Part shown: positions 1 to 7,695 of the stretch, one piece after another
Position numbering within the stretch: the stretch's first letter is position 1
Layout of the letters: each line of letters starts with the position of its first letter
NCBI RefSeq assembly: GCF_036391795.1
Contig: NZ_DASVZH010000264.1
Location: forward strand, 1 to 26,832
Direction: 5' to 3'
Origin: Oryzihumus sp036391795
GTDB lineage: Bacteria; Actinomycetota; Actinomycetes; Actinomycetales; Dermatophilaceae
Length of the DNA stretch: 26,832 nucleotides
The notes under the pieces: generated by a model
What the model was told of the DNA's origin: nothing
What the model saw: only the letters and a program-made list of their open reading frames with translations
Databases searched by the model: none
Position numbers and translations under genes: made by a program

Positions 1-163
1 GGCCGCACGGCCGGGCCCGGCGGCGCCACGGGCGCCGCGCACCCGGCATACCCGGGCAGCGCCCCTGTCGGTCCACGTAACGGAGCCGTCACCCACGAAC
101 CGGGCGCTTCGGGACACAATGGGGCCACCACATCCCGTGGCACCGCCTGACGCGAAGGACCTC

Positions 164-2299
164 ATGGACATCTGGCCGGGCAAGCCCTATCCCCTCGGGG
201 CCACCTTCGACGGCAGCGGCGTGAACTTCGCCGTCTTCTCCGAGGTCGCCGAGCGCGTCGAGCTGTGCCTCGTCGGCGACGACGACACCGAGACCCGCAT
301 CGACCTGCGCGAGGTCGACGGCTACGTCTGGCACGGCTACGTGCCGAGCGTGCAGCCCGGCCAGCGCTACGGGTTCCGGGTGCACGGGCCGTACGACCCC
401 GAGAACGGCGACCGGTGCAACCCGGCCAAGCTGCTGCTCGACCCCTACGCCAAGGCCATCGACGGTCAGATCGACGGTGACGAGGCGCTGTTCTCCTACC
501 GCTTCGGCGAGCCCGAGGTGTTCAACGAGGACGACTCCCTCGGCCACACCATGCTCTCCGTGGTGACCAACCCGTGGTTCGACTGGGGCCACGACCGCCC
601 GCCGGCGCACGAGTACCACGACAGCGTGATCTACGAGGCCCACGTCAAGGGCCTGACGATGACCCACCCGGACGTGCCGGACGCGATCCGCGGGACCTAC
701 GCCGCGATCGGCCACCCCGCGGTGGTCGAGCACCTCAAGGGCCTGGGCGTCACCGCGATCGAGCTCATGCCCGTGCACCAGTTCGTCCAGGACACCACCC
801 TGGCCGAGAAGGGCCTGTCCAACTACTGGGGCTACAACACCATCGGCTTCCTCGCCCCGCACAACGCGTATGCCGCGACCGGCACCCGCGGCCAGCAGGT
901 CACCGAGTTCAAGTCCATGGTCAAGGCGCTGCACGAGGCCGACATCGAGGTCATCCTCGACGTCGTCTACAACCACACCGCCGAGGGCAATGAGCAGGGC
1001 CCGACGATCGCCTTCCGCGGGCTGGACAACGCGTCGTACTACCGCCTCGTCGACGACAACAAGGCGCACTACTACGACACCACGGGCACCGGCAACAGCC
1101 TGCTGATGCGCAACCCGCACGTGCTGCAGCTGATCATGGACTCGCTGCGCTACTGGGTGCTGGAGATGCACGTCGACGGCTTCCGCTTCGACCTCGCGGC
1201 GACGCTGGCCCGCCAGTTCCACGAGGTCGACCGGCTGTCGGCGTTCTTCGACCTGGTGCAGCAGGACCCGGTGGTCAGCCAGGTCAAGCTCATCGCCGAG
1301 CCGTGGGACGTCGGCGACGGCGGCTACCAGGTCGGCAACTTCCCCCCGCTGTGGACCGAGTGGAACGGCAAGTACCGCGACACCGTGCGCGACTTCTGGC
1401 GGGGCGACCCGGCGACGCTGGGCGAGTTCGCCTCGCGCATCACGGGGTCCAGCGACCTCTACGAGCAGTCCGCGCGCAAACCGATCGCCTCGATCAACTT
1501 CGTCACCGCCCATGACGGGTTCACCCTGCGCGACCTGGTCTCCTACAACGAGAAGCACAACGAGGCCAACGGCGAGGACAACAACGACGGCGAGAGCCAC
1601 AACCGGTCGTGGAACTGCGGCGTCGAGGGCGAGACCGACGACCCCGAGGTCAACGCCCTGCGCGCCCAGCAGCAGCGCAACTTCCTGGCCACCCTGCTGC
1701 TCAGCCAGGGCGTGCCGATGATCGCCCATGGCGACGAGGTCGGGCGCACCCAGCACGGCAACAACAACGCCTACTGCCAGGACAGCGAGTTGGCCTGGAT
1801 CGACTGGGACCTCGACGCCGAGCGCAACGACCTGCTGGCGTTCACCTCGCGCCTGGTGCAGCTGCGCAAGAACCACCCGGTCTTCCGCCGGCGCCGGTTC
1901 TTCGCCGGTGACGCGGCCCACGGTGGGCGCAGCGAGCTCGGCGACATCGAGTGGTTCGCCCCGCAGGGCACCGAGATGGACGAGCTCGACTGGCGCAACG
2001 GCTACGCGCGCAGCCTCATGGTGTTCCTCAACGGCGAGGCGATCCCCGAGCCGGACCGCCTCGGCCGGCCGATCGTCGACCAGCACTTCCTGCTGCTGTT
2101 CAACGCCCACAGCGAGCCGGTGGACTTCACCCTGCCCCCGGGTGACTACGGCGCCGAGTGGGAGGTGGTGCTCGACACCACCGACCCGGTCGAGCCCGCC
2201 GAGCAGCCGATGTGGGAGGCCAAGTCGGCGCACCCGGTCGCCGGTCGCGCCATCGTCGTGCTGCGCACGCCGGAGCCGGAGCCCGAGCCCCGGTCCTGA
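164..2299 (+). CDS. glgX: Glycogen debranching enzyme GlgX (GH13)
   Basis: This 711-residue protein is a GlgX-type debranching enzyme. The family hydrolyses alpha-1,6 branches of glycogen limit dextrins in the cytoplasm. Residues about 10-100 form the N-terminal CBM48-like domain (GATFDGSGVNFAVFSE). The GH13 barrel follows with DVVYNH (266-271), DGFRFD with nucleophile Asp343, AEPWD with acid/base Glu379, and the transition-state His-Asp pair in FVTAHDG (450-451). Length fits the family. The ATG at 164 is chosen over the in-frame ATG at 119 because GAAGGA lies just upstream (154-159) and MDIWPGKPYPLGA is the usual family N-terminus. The gene stands alone on the plus strand and faces ppk2 across a hairpin. 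TreX/isoamylase-type specificity is the main alternative within the family. Confidence 0.95.
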   Translation: MDIWPGKPYPLGATFDGSGVNFAVFSEVAERVELCLVGDDDTETRIDLREVDGYVWHGYVPSVQPGQRYGFRVHGPYDPENGDRCNPAKLLLDPYAKAIDGQIDGDEALFSYRFGEPEVFNEDDSLGHTMLSVVTNPWFDWGHDRPPAHEYHDSVIYEAHVKGLTMTHPDVPDAIRGTYAAIGHPAVVEHLKGLGVTAIELMPVHQFVQDTTLAEKGLSNYWGYNTIGFLAPHNAYAATGTRGQQVTEFKSMVKALHEADIEVILDVVYNHTAEGNEQGPTIAFRGLDNASYYRLVDDNKAHYYDTTGTGNSLLMRNPHVLQLIMDSLRYWVLEMHVDGFRFDLAATLARQFHEVDRLSAFFDLVQQDPVVSQVKLIAEPWDVGDGGYQVGNFPPLWTEWNGKYRDTVRDFWRGDPATLGEFASRITGSSDLYEQSARKPIASINFVTAHDGFTLRDLVSYNEKHNEANGEDNNDGESHNRSWNCGVEGETDDPEVNALRAQQQRNFLATLLLSQGVPMIAHGDEVGRTQHGNNNAYCQDSELAWIDWDLDAERNDLLAFTSRLVQLRKNHPVFRRRRFFAGDAAHGGRSELGDIEWFAPQGTEMDELDWRNGYARSLMVFLNGEAIPEPDRLGRPIVDQHFLLLFNAHSEPVDFTLPPGDYGAEWEVVLDTTDPVEPAEQPMWEAKSAHPVAGRAIVVLRTPEPEPEPRS

Positions 2300-2307
2300 G
2301 CCGGCCG

Positions 2308-2334
2308 CCCGCCCCCGGTATGCCGGGTGGCGGG
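2308..2334. terminator. Hairpin between convergent glgX and ppk2
   Basis: An 11-bp GC stem (2308-2318 with 2323-2334) has a single bulged T and a TATG loop. It lies 9 bp after the glgX stop and carries the octamer GGTATGCC. There is no U-tract, which is common in high-GC actinobacteria. It could act on both strands. Confidence 0.55.
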
Positions 2335-2408
2335 CCCGGGCTCCCTGTCCGCCACCGGCCACGGCAGCCGCCGAGGTCGGTGCGAGGGGCCGGTGCGATG
2401 ACCGGCGC

Positions 2409-3266
2409 TCAGGTGGCGGCCAGGCGGGCCCTCTCGGCGGCGACGTCGAAGTCGGCCGTCGGCCACTGCGGGTCCATCGCCCGCAGCCGCTCGAGCAGCA
2501 GCTGCTGCACCGCCAGCCGGGCGTACCACTTGCGGTCGGCGGGGACGACGTACCACGGCGCCACGTCCGTGGAGCAGCGCTCCAGGGCCACCTGGTAGGC
2601 CTGCATGTAGTCGTCCCACAGCTTGCGCTCGTCGGTGTCGCCGGGGTTGTACTTCCAGTGCTTGTCCGGCCGGTCCAGGCGCGACATCAGGCGCAGCTTC
2701 TGCTCCCCCGGGGAGATGTTGAGCATGACCTTGACGATCTCGGTGCCCCCGGCGCTGACCTGAGCCTCAAAGGCGTTGATCTGCTCGTAGCGTGCAGACC
2801 AGACCGCCTCGGGCACCAGGCGGCGCACGCGCACGATGAGCACGTCCTCGTAGTGCGAGCGGTCGAACACCCCGATCTGCCCGGCATGCGGCAGCGCCTT
2901 GTGGATGCGCCAGAGGAAGTCGTGGGCCCGCTCCTCCTCGCTCGGCGCCTTGAACGCCGTGTGCTGCACGCCCTGGGGGTCCACCGAACCCACGACGTGG
3001 CGCATGATGCCGCCCTTGCCGGCGGTGTCCATGCCCTGCACCACGAGCAGCACCGCCCGCGTGCCGCCCGCCGTGCCGTCGGCGTAGAGCCGCTCCTGCA
3101 GGTCGTCGAGCTCGTCGTCGGTCTCGGTCATCAGCTCGGCGGCGTTGCGCCGCTTGCCGTCGAAACCGGGGGTGGAGGCCGGGTCGACCTCGCCCAGCCG
3201 GAAGCCGGGCCCCACCCGCAGGATGTCCCCGAAGGGTGTCGGACCGTCCCCCGTGACGTGGGCCAT
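2409..3266 (-). CDS. ppk2: PPK2-family polyphosphate:nucleotide phosphotransferase
   Basis: This 285-residue protein belongs to the PPK2 family, which moves phosphate between polyphosphate and nucleotides. It has a Walker A-like GMDTAGKGG (78-86), the FKAPSEEE segment, and a Walker B region GVFDRSHYED (132-141). A basic lid region SRLDRPDKHWKYNPGD and an aromatic-rich C-terminus (WYVVPADRKWYARL) follow. The N-terminal layout (RLGEVDPASTPGFDGKR) resembles the PPK2-related polyphosphate:nucleotide phosphotransferase subfamily. The usual Asp of GKDG is Gly here (GKGG). It starts 15 bp after the zapE stop on the same strand, so the two are probably co-transcribed. Which nucleotide it prefers cannot be read from sequence. 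Confidence 0.92.
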   Translation of the reverse strand: MAHVTGDGPTPFGDILRVGPGFRLGEVDPASTPGFDGKRRNAAELMTETDDELDDLQERLYADGTAGGTRAVLLVVQGMDTAGKGGIMRHVVGSVDPQGVQHTAFKAPSEEERAHDFLWRIHKALPHAGQIGVFDRSHYEDVLIVRVRRLVPEAVWSARYEQINAFEAQVSAGGTEIVKVMLNISPGEQKLRLMSRLDRPDKHWKYNPGDTDERKLWDDYMQAYQVALERCSTDVAPWYVVPADRKWYARLAVQQLLLERLRAMDPQWPTADFDVAAERARLAAT

Positions 3267-3281
3267 GGCCCGATCGTCGCA

Positions 3282-4337
3282 CTAGCCCTGCCCGTGCGCG
3301 ACCTCCCCGCTGGCCTCCCGCGCCAGCGCCGTCAGCCGCGACACCGCGCGGAAGTACTTCTTGCGGTACCCCCCGCGCAGCAGCTCCTCGCTGAAGACCT
3401 CCCCGAGGGGGGCACCGCTGGAGAACACCGGCACGTCCCGGTCGTAGAGCCGGTCGGCGAGGACGACCAGGCGCAGCGCGACCATCTGGTCCTCGATGGT
3501 GTGCACCCCCTGCCAGCCCACCGAGGTGACCCCGTCCAGCAGCGCGCCGTAGCGGCTGGGGTGCACCTGGGCAAGATGGGCCAGCAGCTCGTCGAAGCCG
3601 TCGAGGGCGCCCCCGGTGGCCTCGACGCGGGACACGACCTCAGCCTCGGACAGCGGCGCGGGGCCGGCCGCGAGCCCACGGTGGCGGAAGTCCGGCCCGT
3701 CGACGGTGAGCACCTCGAACCGGCTGGACAGGGCGGCGATCTCGCGCAGGAAGTCGTCCGCGGCGAACCGCCCCTCCCCCAGCGCCTCCGGCAGCGTGTT
3801 GGAGGTCGCGGCCAGCGACACGCCGGCCTCGGCCAGCCGCGCCAGCAGGGTCGACATCAGCACGGTGTCACCGGGGTCGTCGAGCTCGAACTCGTCGATG
3901 CACACCAGCCGGTGCCCGCTCAGCGCCTCCACGGTCCGGGCGAACCCCAGCGCCCCCACGAGGTTGGTCAGCTCGACGAAGGTGCCGAACGCCTTGGGGC
4001 CGGGCGCCTCGTGCCACAGGCTGGCGAGCAGGTGGGTCTTGCCCACGCCGAACCCGCCGTCGAGGTAGACCCCCGACCCCGTGGCCGACCGTCGGCGCCC
4101 CCACGGCCAGCGCGACCCGCCCGAGCCTCCCGAGCCGCTCCGGCCTCCCAGCGACGCGGCATACTCCTGCAGCCGCTGCACCGCAGCGGCCTGGCTCGGC
4201 TGGGCCGGGTCGGGACGGTAGGTGGAGAAGCGGACCACGTCGAAGCGCGGCGGCGGGACGAGCTCCCCGACCAGGCGCGAGGCGTCCACCTGGGGCCGGC
4301 GGGTGGACAGGGGCGCCTGCGTTGCGGTCTCCGACAC
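3282..4337 (-). CDS. zapE: ZapE/AFG1-family AAA ATPase
   Basis: This is a 351-residue single-domain P-loop ATPase. It has Walker A GGFGVGKT (94-101), Walker B RLVCIDEFELDD (143-154) and a sensor segment AATSNTLPEAL (176-186). These mark the AFG1/ZapE family, which is linked to cell division in E. coli and to mitochondrial proteostasis in yeast (Afg1). A Gly/Ser-rich, Arg-rich stretch at 65-86 sits just before the P-loop and looks like a lineage-specific loop. The GTG at 4337 is chosen because homology begins soon after it. The longer upstream open frame would run through the divergent reductase gene, so it is excluded. It is the first gene of a likely zapE-ppk2 operon, 51 bp from the divergent gene at 4389. 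Confidence 0.88.
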   Translation of the reverse strand: MSETATQAPLSTRRPQVDASRLVGELVPPPRFDVVRFSTYRPDPAQPSQAAAVQRLQEYAASLGGRSGSGGSGGSRWPWGRRRSATGSGVYLDGGFGVGKTHLLASLWHEAPGPKAFGTFVELTNLVGALGFARTVEALSGHRLVCIDEFELDDPGDTVLMSTLLARLAEAGVSLAATSNTLPEALGEGRFAADDFLREIAALSSRFEVLTVDGPDFRHRGLAAGPAPLSEAEVVSRVEATGGALDGFDELLAHLAQVHPSRYGALLDGVTSVGWQGVHTIEDQMVALRLVVLADRLYDRDVPVFSSGAPLGEVFSEELLRGGYRKKYFRAVSRLTALAREASGEVAHGQG

Positions 4338-4388
4338 GAGCCCCAGCCTAGGCACCCGCGCGGCCCCACCACTGGCAGGATGGGACTG

Positions 4389-5180
4389 ATGCGACTGCTG
4401 CTGCCCCACCCGGACGCCCCGTCGGACGACGTCGGCGACGGTCGGCTGGGCCCGGACGCCCTGGCCGCGCTCTACGAGTACCCCCGCAGCGCCACCCGCG
4501 GGGTGCCATGGGTCCGCGCCAACTTCGTGACCACGCTCGACGGGGCGGCCACCGGCTCCGACGGCCGCTCGGGGTCGATCAACACCGGCGCCGACCGGGA
4601 GGTGTTCGGCCTGCTGCGGGCCCTCGCCGACGTGGTCCTGGTCGGGGCCGGCACCGCCCGGATCGAGGGCTACCGGCCCATCGCGGCGCGGGCGCAGTGG
4701 CAGGACGTGCGGGCGCGCAGCGGACGCACCGACCCGCCCGTGCTCGCCGTCGCCAGCCGCTCCGCCCAGCTGCCGCCGTTGCTGCGCGAGCGTCCCGAGG
4801 GCGCCGGGGAGGTCATCCTGCTCACCTGTGAGCGGGCCCCGGAGGAGGCGATCGAGGCTGCCCGCGCGGCGCTCGGTCCGGACAACGTCATCGTCCGGGG
4901 CGGCGACGGGGTCGACCTCGACGCCGCCATCAAGGAGCTCGCCGCCCGGGGGCTGACCCGGATCCTGTGCGAGGGCGGCCCGCAGCTCATGCACGACCTG
5001 GTCTCGGCCGGCCACCTCGACGAGCTGTGCCTGACCATCGCGCCGACCATCGTGGCCGGCGACCACACCCGCATCACCGCCGGACCCTCGATCGTGGAGC
5101 ACCTCGTGCCGCGGGTGCTCATCGAGTCCGAGGGCACCGTGCTCGGGCGCTGGGTGCGCGCCGACGCCGCCACCGACTGA
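4389..5180 (+). CDS. Pyrimidine reductase / RibD C-terminal-like (DHFR fold) protein
   Basis: This 263-residue protein matches the RibD C-terminal reductase type. It has an N-terminal strand with VRANFVTTLDGAATGSDGRSG (42-62), then DVVLVGAGTARIEGY (81-95), and a C-terminal ILCEGGPQLMHDLVSAG motif followed by a barrel-edge APTIVAGD segment. The family uses NAD(P)H to reduce the ribosyl side chain of a riboflavin intermediate, or acts as an uncharacterised DHFR-like reductase. No deaminase domain is attached, so a stand-alone reductase is inferred. Start ATG 4389 has AGGA 8 bp upstream (4377-4380). The in-frame ATG at 4380 overlaps that site. The gene is divergent from zapE and convergent with the hydrolase after 24 bp. 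Confidence 0.82.
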   Translation: MRLLLPHPDAPSDDVGDGRLGPDALAALYEYPRSATRGVPWVRANFVTTLDGAATGSDGRSGSINTGADREVFGLLRALADVVLVGAGTARIEGYRPIAARAQWQDVRARSGRTDPPVLAVASRSAQLPPLLRERPEGAGEVILLTCERAPEEAIEAARAALGPDNVIVRGGDGVDLDAAIKELAARGLTRILCEGGPQLMHDLVSAGHLDELCLTIAPTIVAGDHTRITAGPSIVEHLVPRVLIESEGTVLGRWVRADAATD

Positions 5181-5204
5181 CGCGCGTCGCCAGCGCCGCG
5201 GACG

Positions 5205-6377
5205 TCACCCACCCAGGAAGTCGGCCACCACCTGCTCCCAGCGTTGCGGGTCCTGGTTCCACTCCTTGGTATGCCGTGCCCCGCGCCACGGCTCGTAGCG
5301 CACCAGGTCGGGCCGCTTCGCGGCCAGCGCGGCCGAGGGGCCCGCGGGGACGAACTCGTCGTCCTCGGAGTGGATCAGCAGCACCGGGTGGGCCAGCTCG
5401 TCGGCGCGGGCGACCCAGTCGGTCTCGGCCACGTCGATCGGCTCGTGCACACCGACCAGCCGGCGGGCGGAGCGCCGCCCGATGAGAGAGCGACCCAGCG
5501 CGCCGACCGGGCCCGGCACCCGGTTGAGCGCCGCCTGGTGGCGCAGCACGTCGGCCCAGTCGATCACCGGGGCGTCGAGGACGACCCGGGTCACCCGGTC
5601 GGCCAGCCAGGAGCGCGCCAGCGCCTGGAGCACGATCGCGCCCCCCATCGACCAGCCCACCAGCACCACCTCCTCGGCACCGTGGTCGGTGGCGTGGACC
5701 AGGGCGGCCTCGACGTCGCGCCATTCCGACAGGCCGAGGTTGTAGCGACCGTCGGGACTGGCCGGCGCCCCGATGTCGTTGCGGTACATCGGGACCAGGC
5801 AGTCGAAGCCGGCCCGGTGCAGCACAGGAACCGCCCGCAGGCACTCCTCCCGGCGGGCCCCGCGGCCGTGGACGAGGACCGCCCAGCGTCGGTTGCGCCC
5901 GGTGCCGGCCGGCACGTGCCAGGCCGGCAGGTCGCCCACATCGGAGCGCACGAGGACGTCCTGGCAGGGCAGGCCGAGCGAGGCCGACGGCGCGAGGCCG
6001 TAGTAGTACTGGTTCCATCGGGCGAAGCCGGGAGCCAGCCGACCGCGGTCCACGCCGTGCAGCTCGCGGCGCACGCGGCCGGCCGCTTCGTCGAGCTCGA
6101 GGACCTGCCCGAGGCGGGCGTGCCCCTCTCCCCCGTCGAGCCAGAGCCCGTAGCGCCCGGGCAGCCGGGTGTTCTCGGTGAGCCCCAGCGTCACCGAGCC
6201 GTCGTCGACGGAGAGCACCTGCGTGTCGTCGGGCCGGCGGGGGTCGGGGGTGAGGACGCGGCGGGCGAAGTACGTTGCGGCGCCGAGGCTCCCGGCGGCG
6301 GAGGCACCGGCCATCACCGCACCGGCGGCTCCGGCCAGTGCGGCCCCCCTGCGCAGACTCAGGCGTCGGCTCGGCAT
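5205..6377 (-). CDS. Alpha/beta hydrolase, probably exported or membrane-anchored
   Basis: This 390-residue protein has an Arg-rich start (MPSRRLSLRRG) and an Ala/Gly-rich hydrophobic stretch at 11-37 that looks like a signal peptide or anchor. A family-specific domain of about 120 residues follows. The alpha/beta hydrolase fold begins near 165: oxyanion-region VLVHGRGARREE, nucleophile Ser243 in GWSMGG, an acidic residue in HSEDDEF (Asp339 or Asp340), and His369 in GARHTKEW. The substrate is unknown. A lipase, esterase or peptidase role would fit. The twin-Arg motif is not a clean Tat signal. It is convergent with the upstream reductase, and no terminator hairpin is obvious in the 24-bp gap. 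Confidence 0.85.
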   Translation of the reverse strand: MPSRRLSLRRGAALAGAAGAVMAGASAAGSLGAATYFARRVLTPDPRRPDDTQVLSVDDGSVTLGLTENTRLPGRYGLWLDGGEGHARLGQVLELDEAAGRVRRELHGVDRGRLAPGFARWNQYYYGLAPSASLGLPCQDVLVRSDVGDLPAWHVPAGTGRNRRWAVLVHGRGARREECLRAVPVLHRAGFDCLVPMYRNDIGAPASPDGRYNLGLSEWRDVEAALVHATDHGAEEVVLVGWSMGGAIVLQALARSWLADRVTRVVLDAPVIDWADVLRHQAALNRVPGPVGALGRSLIGRRSARRLVGVHEPIDVAETDWVARADELAHPVLLIHSEDDEFVPAGPSAALAAKRPDLVRYEPWRGARHTKEWNQDPQRWEQVVADFLGG

Positions 6378-6429
6378 GGCCGCATCGTCTCAGGCGGGTA
6401 CGACGCGACGCGCGGCGGTGCCGGGTGGG

Positions 6430-7500
6430 TCACCGCTGGCCGAGCACGTCGGCCAGGTCGAAGCTCACCGGCTCCTCGAGCTGCTCGTAGGTGCACGAGC
6501 GCGGGTCGCGGTCCGTGCGCCAGCGCACGAACTGCGCGGTGTGCCGGAACCGCACGCCCTCCATGTGGTCGTAGCGGACCTCGACCACGCGCTCGGGCCG
6601 CAGCGGCGTGAACGACAGGTCCTTGCCGGCCGCCCAGCGGCTCCCCTCGGCGTTGCGCGGCGTACGGGTGCCCTCCTCCTGCCGCCCCCACGCCCACGGG
6701 TGGCCGTCGAACCCGGTGACCAGCGGCTGCAGCTCCTCGAACAGCTCCCGCCGGCGAGCCATCGGGAAGGCGCCGATGACGCCGACGGAGGCCAGGTCCC
6801 CGTCGGCGTCGTAGAGCCCCAGCAGCAGCGAGCCGATCGCATCCGGACCGCTCTTGTGCGGCCGGTAGCCGGCCACCACGCAGTCGGCGGTGCGCTCGTG
6901 CTTGACCTTGAACATCACGCGCTTGTCCGGGGCGTAGACCCCGTCCAGGGGCTTGGCGACGACACCGTCGAGGCCGGCGCCCTCGAACTGGTGGAACCAC
7001 TGCCGGGCCGTGTCTCGGTCGGTCGTCGCGGGCGTGACGTGCACCGGCGCCTCGGCGTCCGCGAGTGCCCGGACCAGGGCTTCACGGCGCTCCGCGAACG
7101 GCCGGCCGGTGAGGTCCTCCTCGCCGAGGGCCAGCAGGTCGAACGCGACGAAGCGGGCCGGCGTCTGCTCGGCGAGCATGGCGACCCGGCTGGCCGCGGG
7201 ATGGATGCGCTGCTGCAGCGCGTCGAAGTCGAGCCGGTCGCCGCCCCGGCCGACGAGGATGATCTCGCCGTCGACGACGCACTGCTGCGGCAGGTTGGCA
7301 CGGAAGGCCTCGACGAGCTCGGGGAAGTACCGGGTCATCGGCTTCTCGTTGCGGCTGCCGATCTCGACCTCGTCACCGTCCCGGAACACCACGGAGCGGA
7401 AGCCGTCCCACTTGGGCTCGAAGCTCACCGCGGCCTCGGGCAGGTCCTTGACCGCCTTGGCCAGCATCGGCGCGACGGGTGGCATGACGGGTAGGCGCAT
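6430..7500 (-). CDS. ligC: ATP-dependent DNA ligase, LigC type
   Basis: This protein has about 356 residues. Motif I, EPKWDGFR (28-35), contains the lysine (Lys30) that takes AMP. VDGEIIL, the GLDGVVAKPLD region and FKVKHERTADCVVAGYRPHKSG supply the downstream nucleotidyltransferase motifs, and a C-terminal OB-fold domain follows. Length and the N-terminus LPVMPPVAPMLAKAV match mycobacterial LigC, which acts with LigD-polymerase-like proteins in excision repair or gap filling. Such a polymerase gene lies about 17 kb away at 23838-24878. Start 7500 is chosen for homology; ATG 7509 (MGLMRL) is equally possible, and the still longer GTG-type extension to 7578 has no family match. It is divergent from the RND operon. 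Confidence 0.9.
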   Translation of the reverse strand: MRLPVMPPVAPMLAKAVKDLPEAAVSFEPKWDGFRSVVFRDGDEVEIGSRNEKPMTRYFPELVEAFRANLPQQCVVDGEIILVGRGGDRLDFDALQQRIHPAASRVAMLAEQTPARFVAFDLLALGEEDLTGRPFAERREALVRALADAEAPVHVTPATTDRDTARQWFHQFEGAGLDGVVAKPLDGVYAPDKRVMFKVKHERTADCVVAGYRPHKSGPDAIGSLLLGLYDADGDLASVGVIGAFPMARRRELFEELQPLVTGFDGHPWAWGRQEEGTRTPRNAEGSRWAAGKDLSFTPLRPERVVEVRYDHMEGVRFRHTAQFVRWRTDRDPRSCTYEQLEEPVSFDLADVLGQR

Positions 7501-7695
7501 GAGGCCCATTCTCGCCACCCCGCGCCCGGTCGCGCGGCAGAAACGCCCCACCCGCTCCCCCATCCGGCGTGCCGCCACCGGGGGCCCGGCTACGCCTGCC
7601 CCTGCACCCGTCCTAGGCCACCTGTGGGATGGCTGTGAGGCTGCCCCGCGGCACGCTCTGAGGCAGGTGTCAGTCCTCAGGGACGGGGTGGTCGC

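Noticed and set aside
89..2362. 757-codon open frame on the minus strand opposite glgX
   Set aside because: Antisense shadow of a clear GlgX gene; composition is Val/Gly/Arg/Asp-rich without any domain, a usual artefact of high GC3.
1728..5180. 1150-codon plus-strand frame running through several genes
   Set aside because: Only its last ~264 codons (from 4389) encode a recognisable protein; the rest is antisense to ppk2 and zapE.
7510..7695. Metal-responsive operator upstream of the RND operon
   Set aside because: No convincing CsoR/CueR/ArsR-type dyad was found in the divergent gap, so heavy-metal control cannot be claimed.
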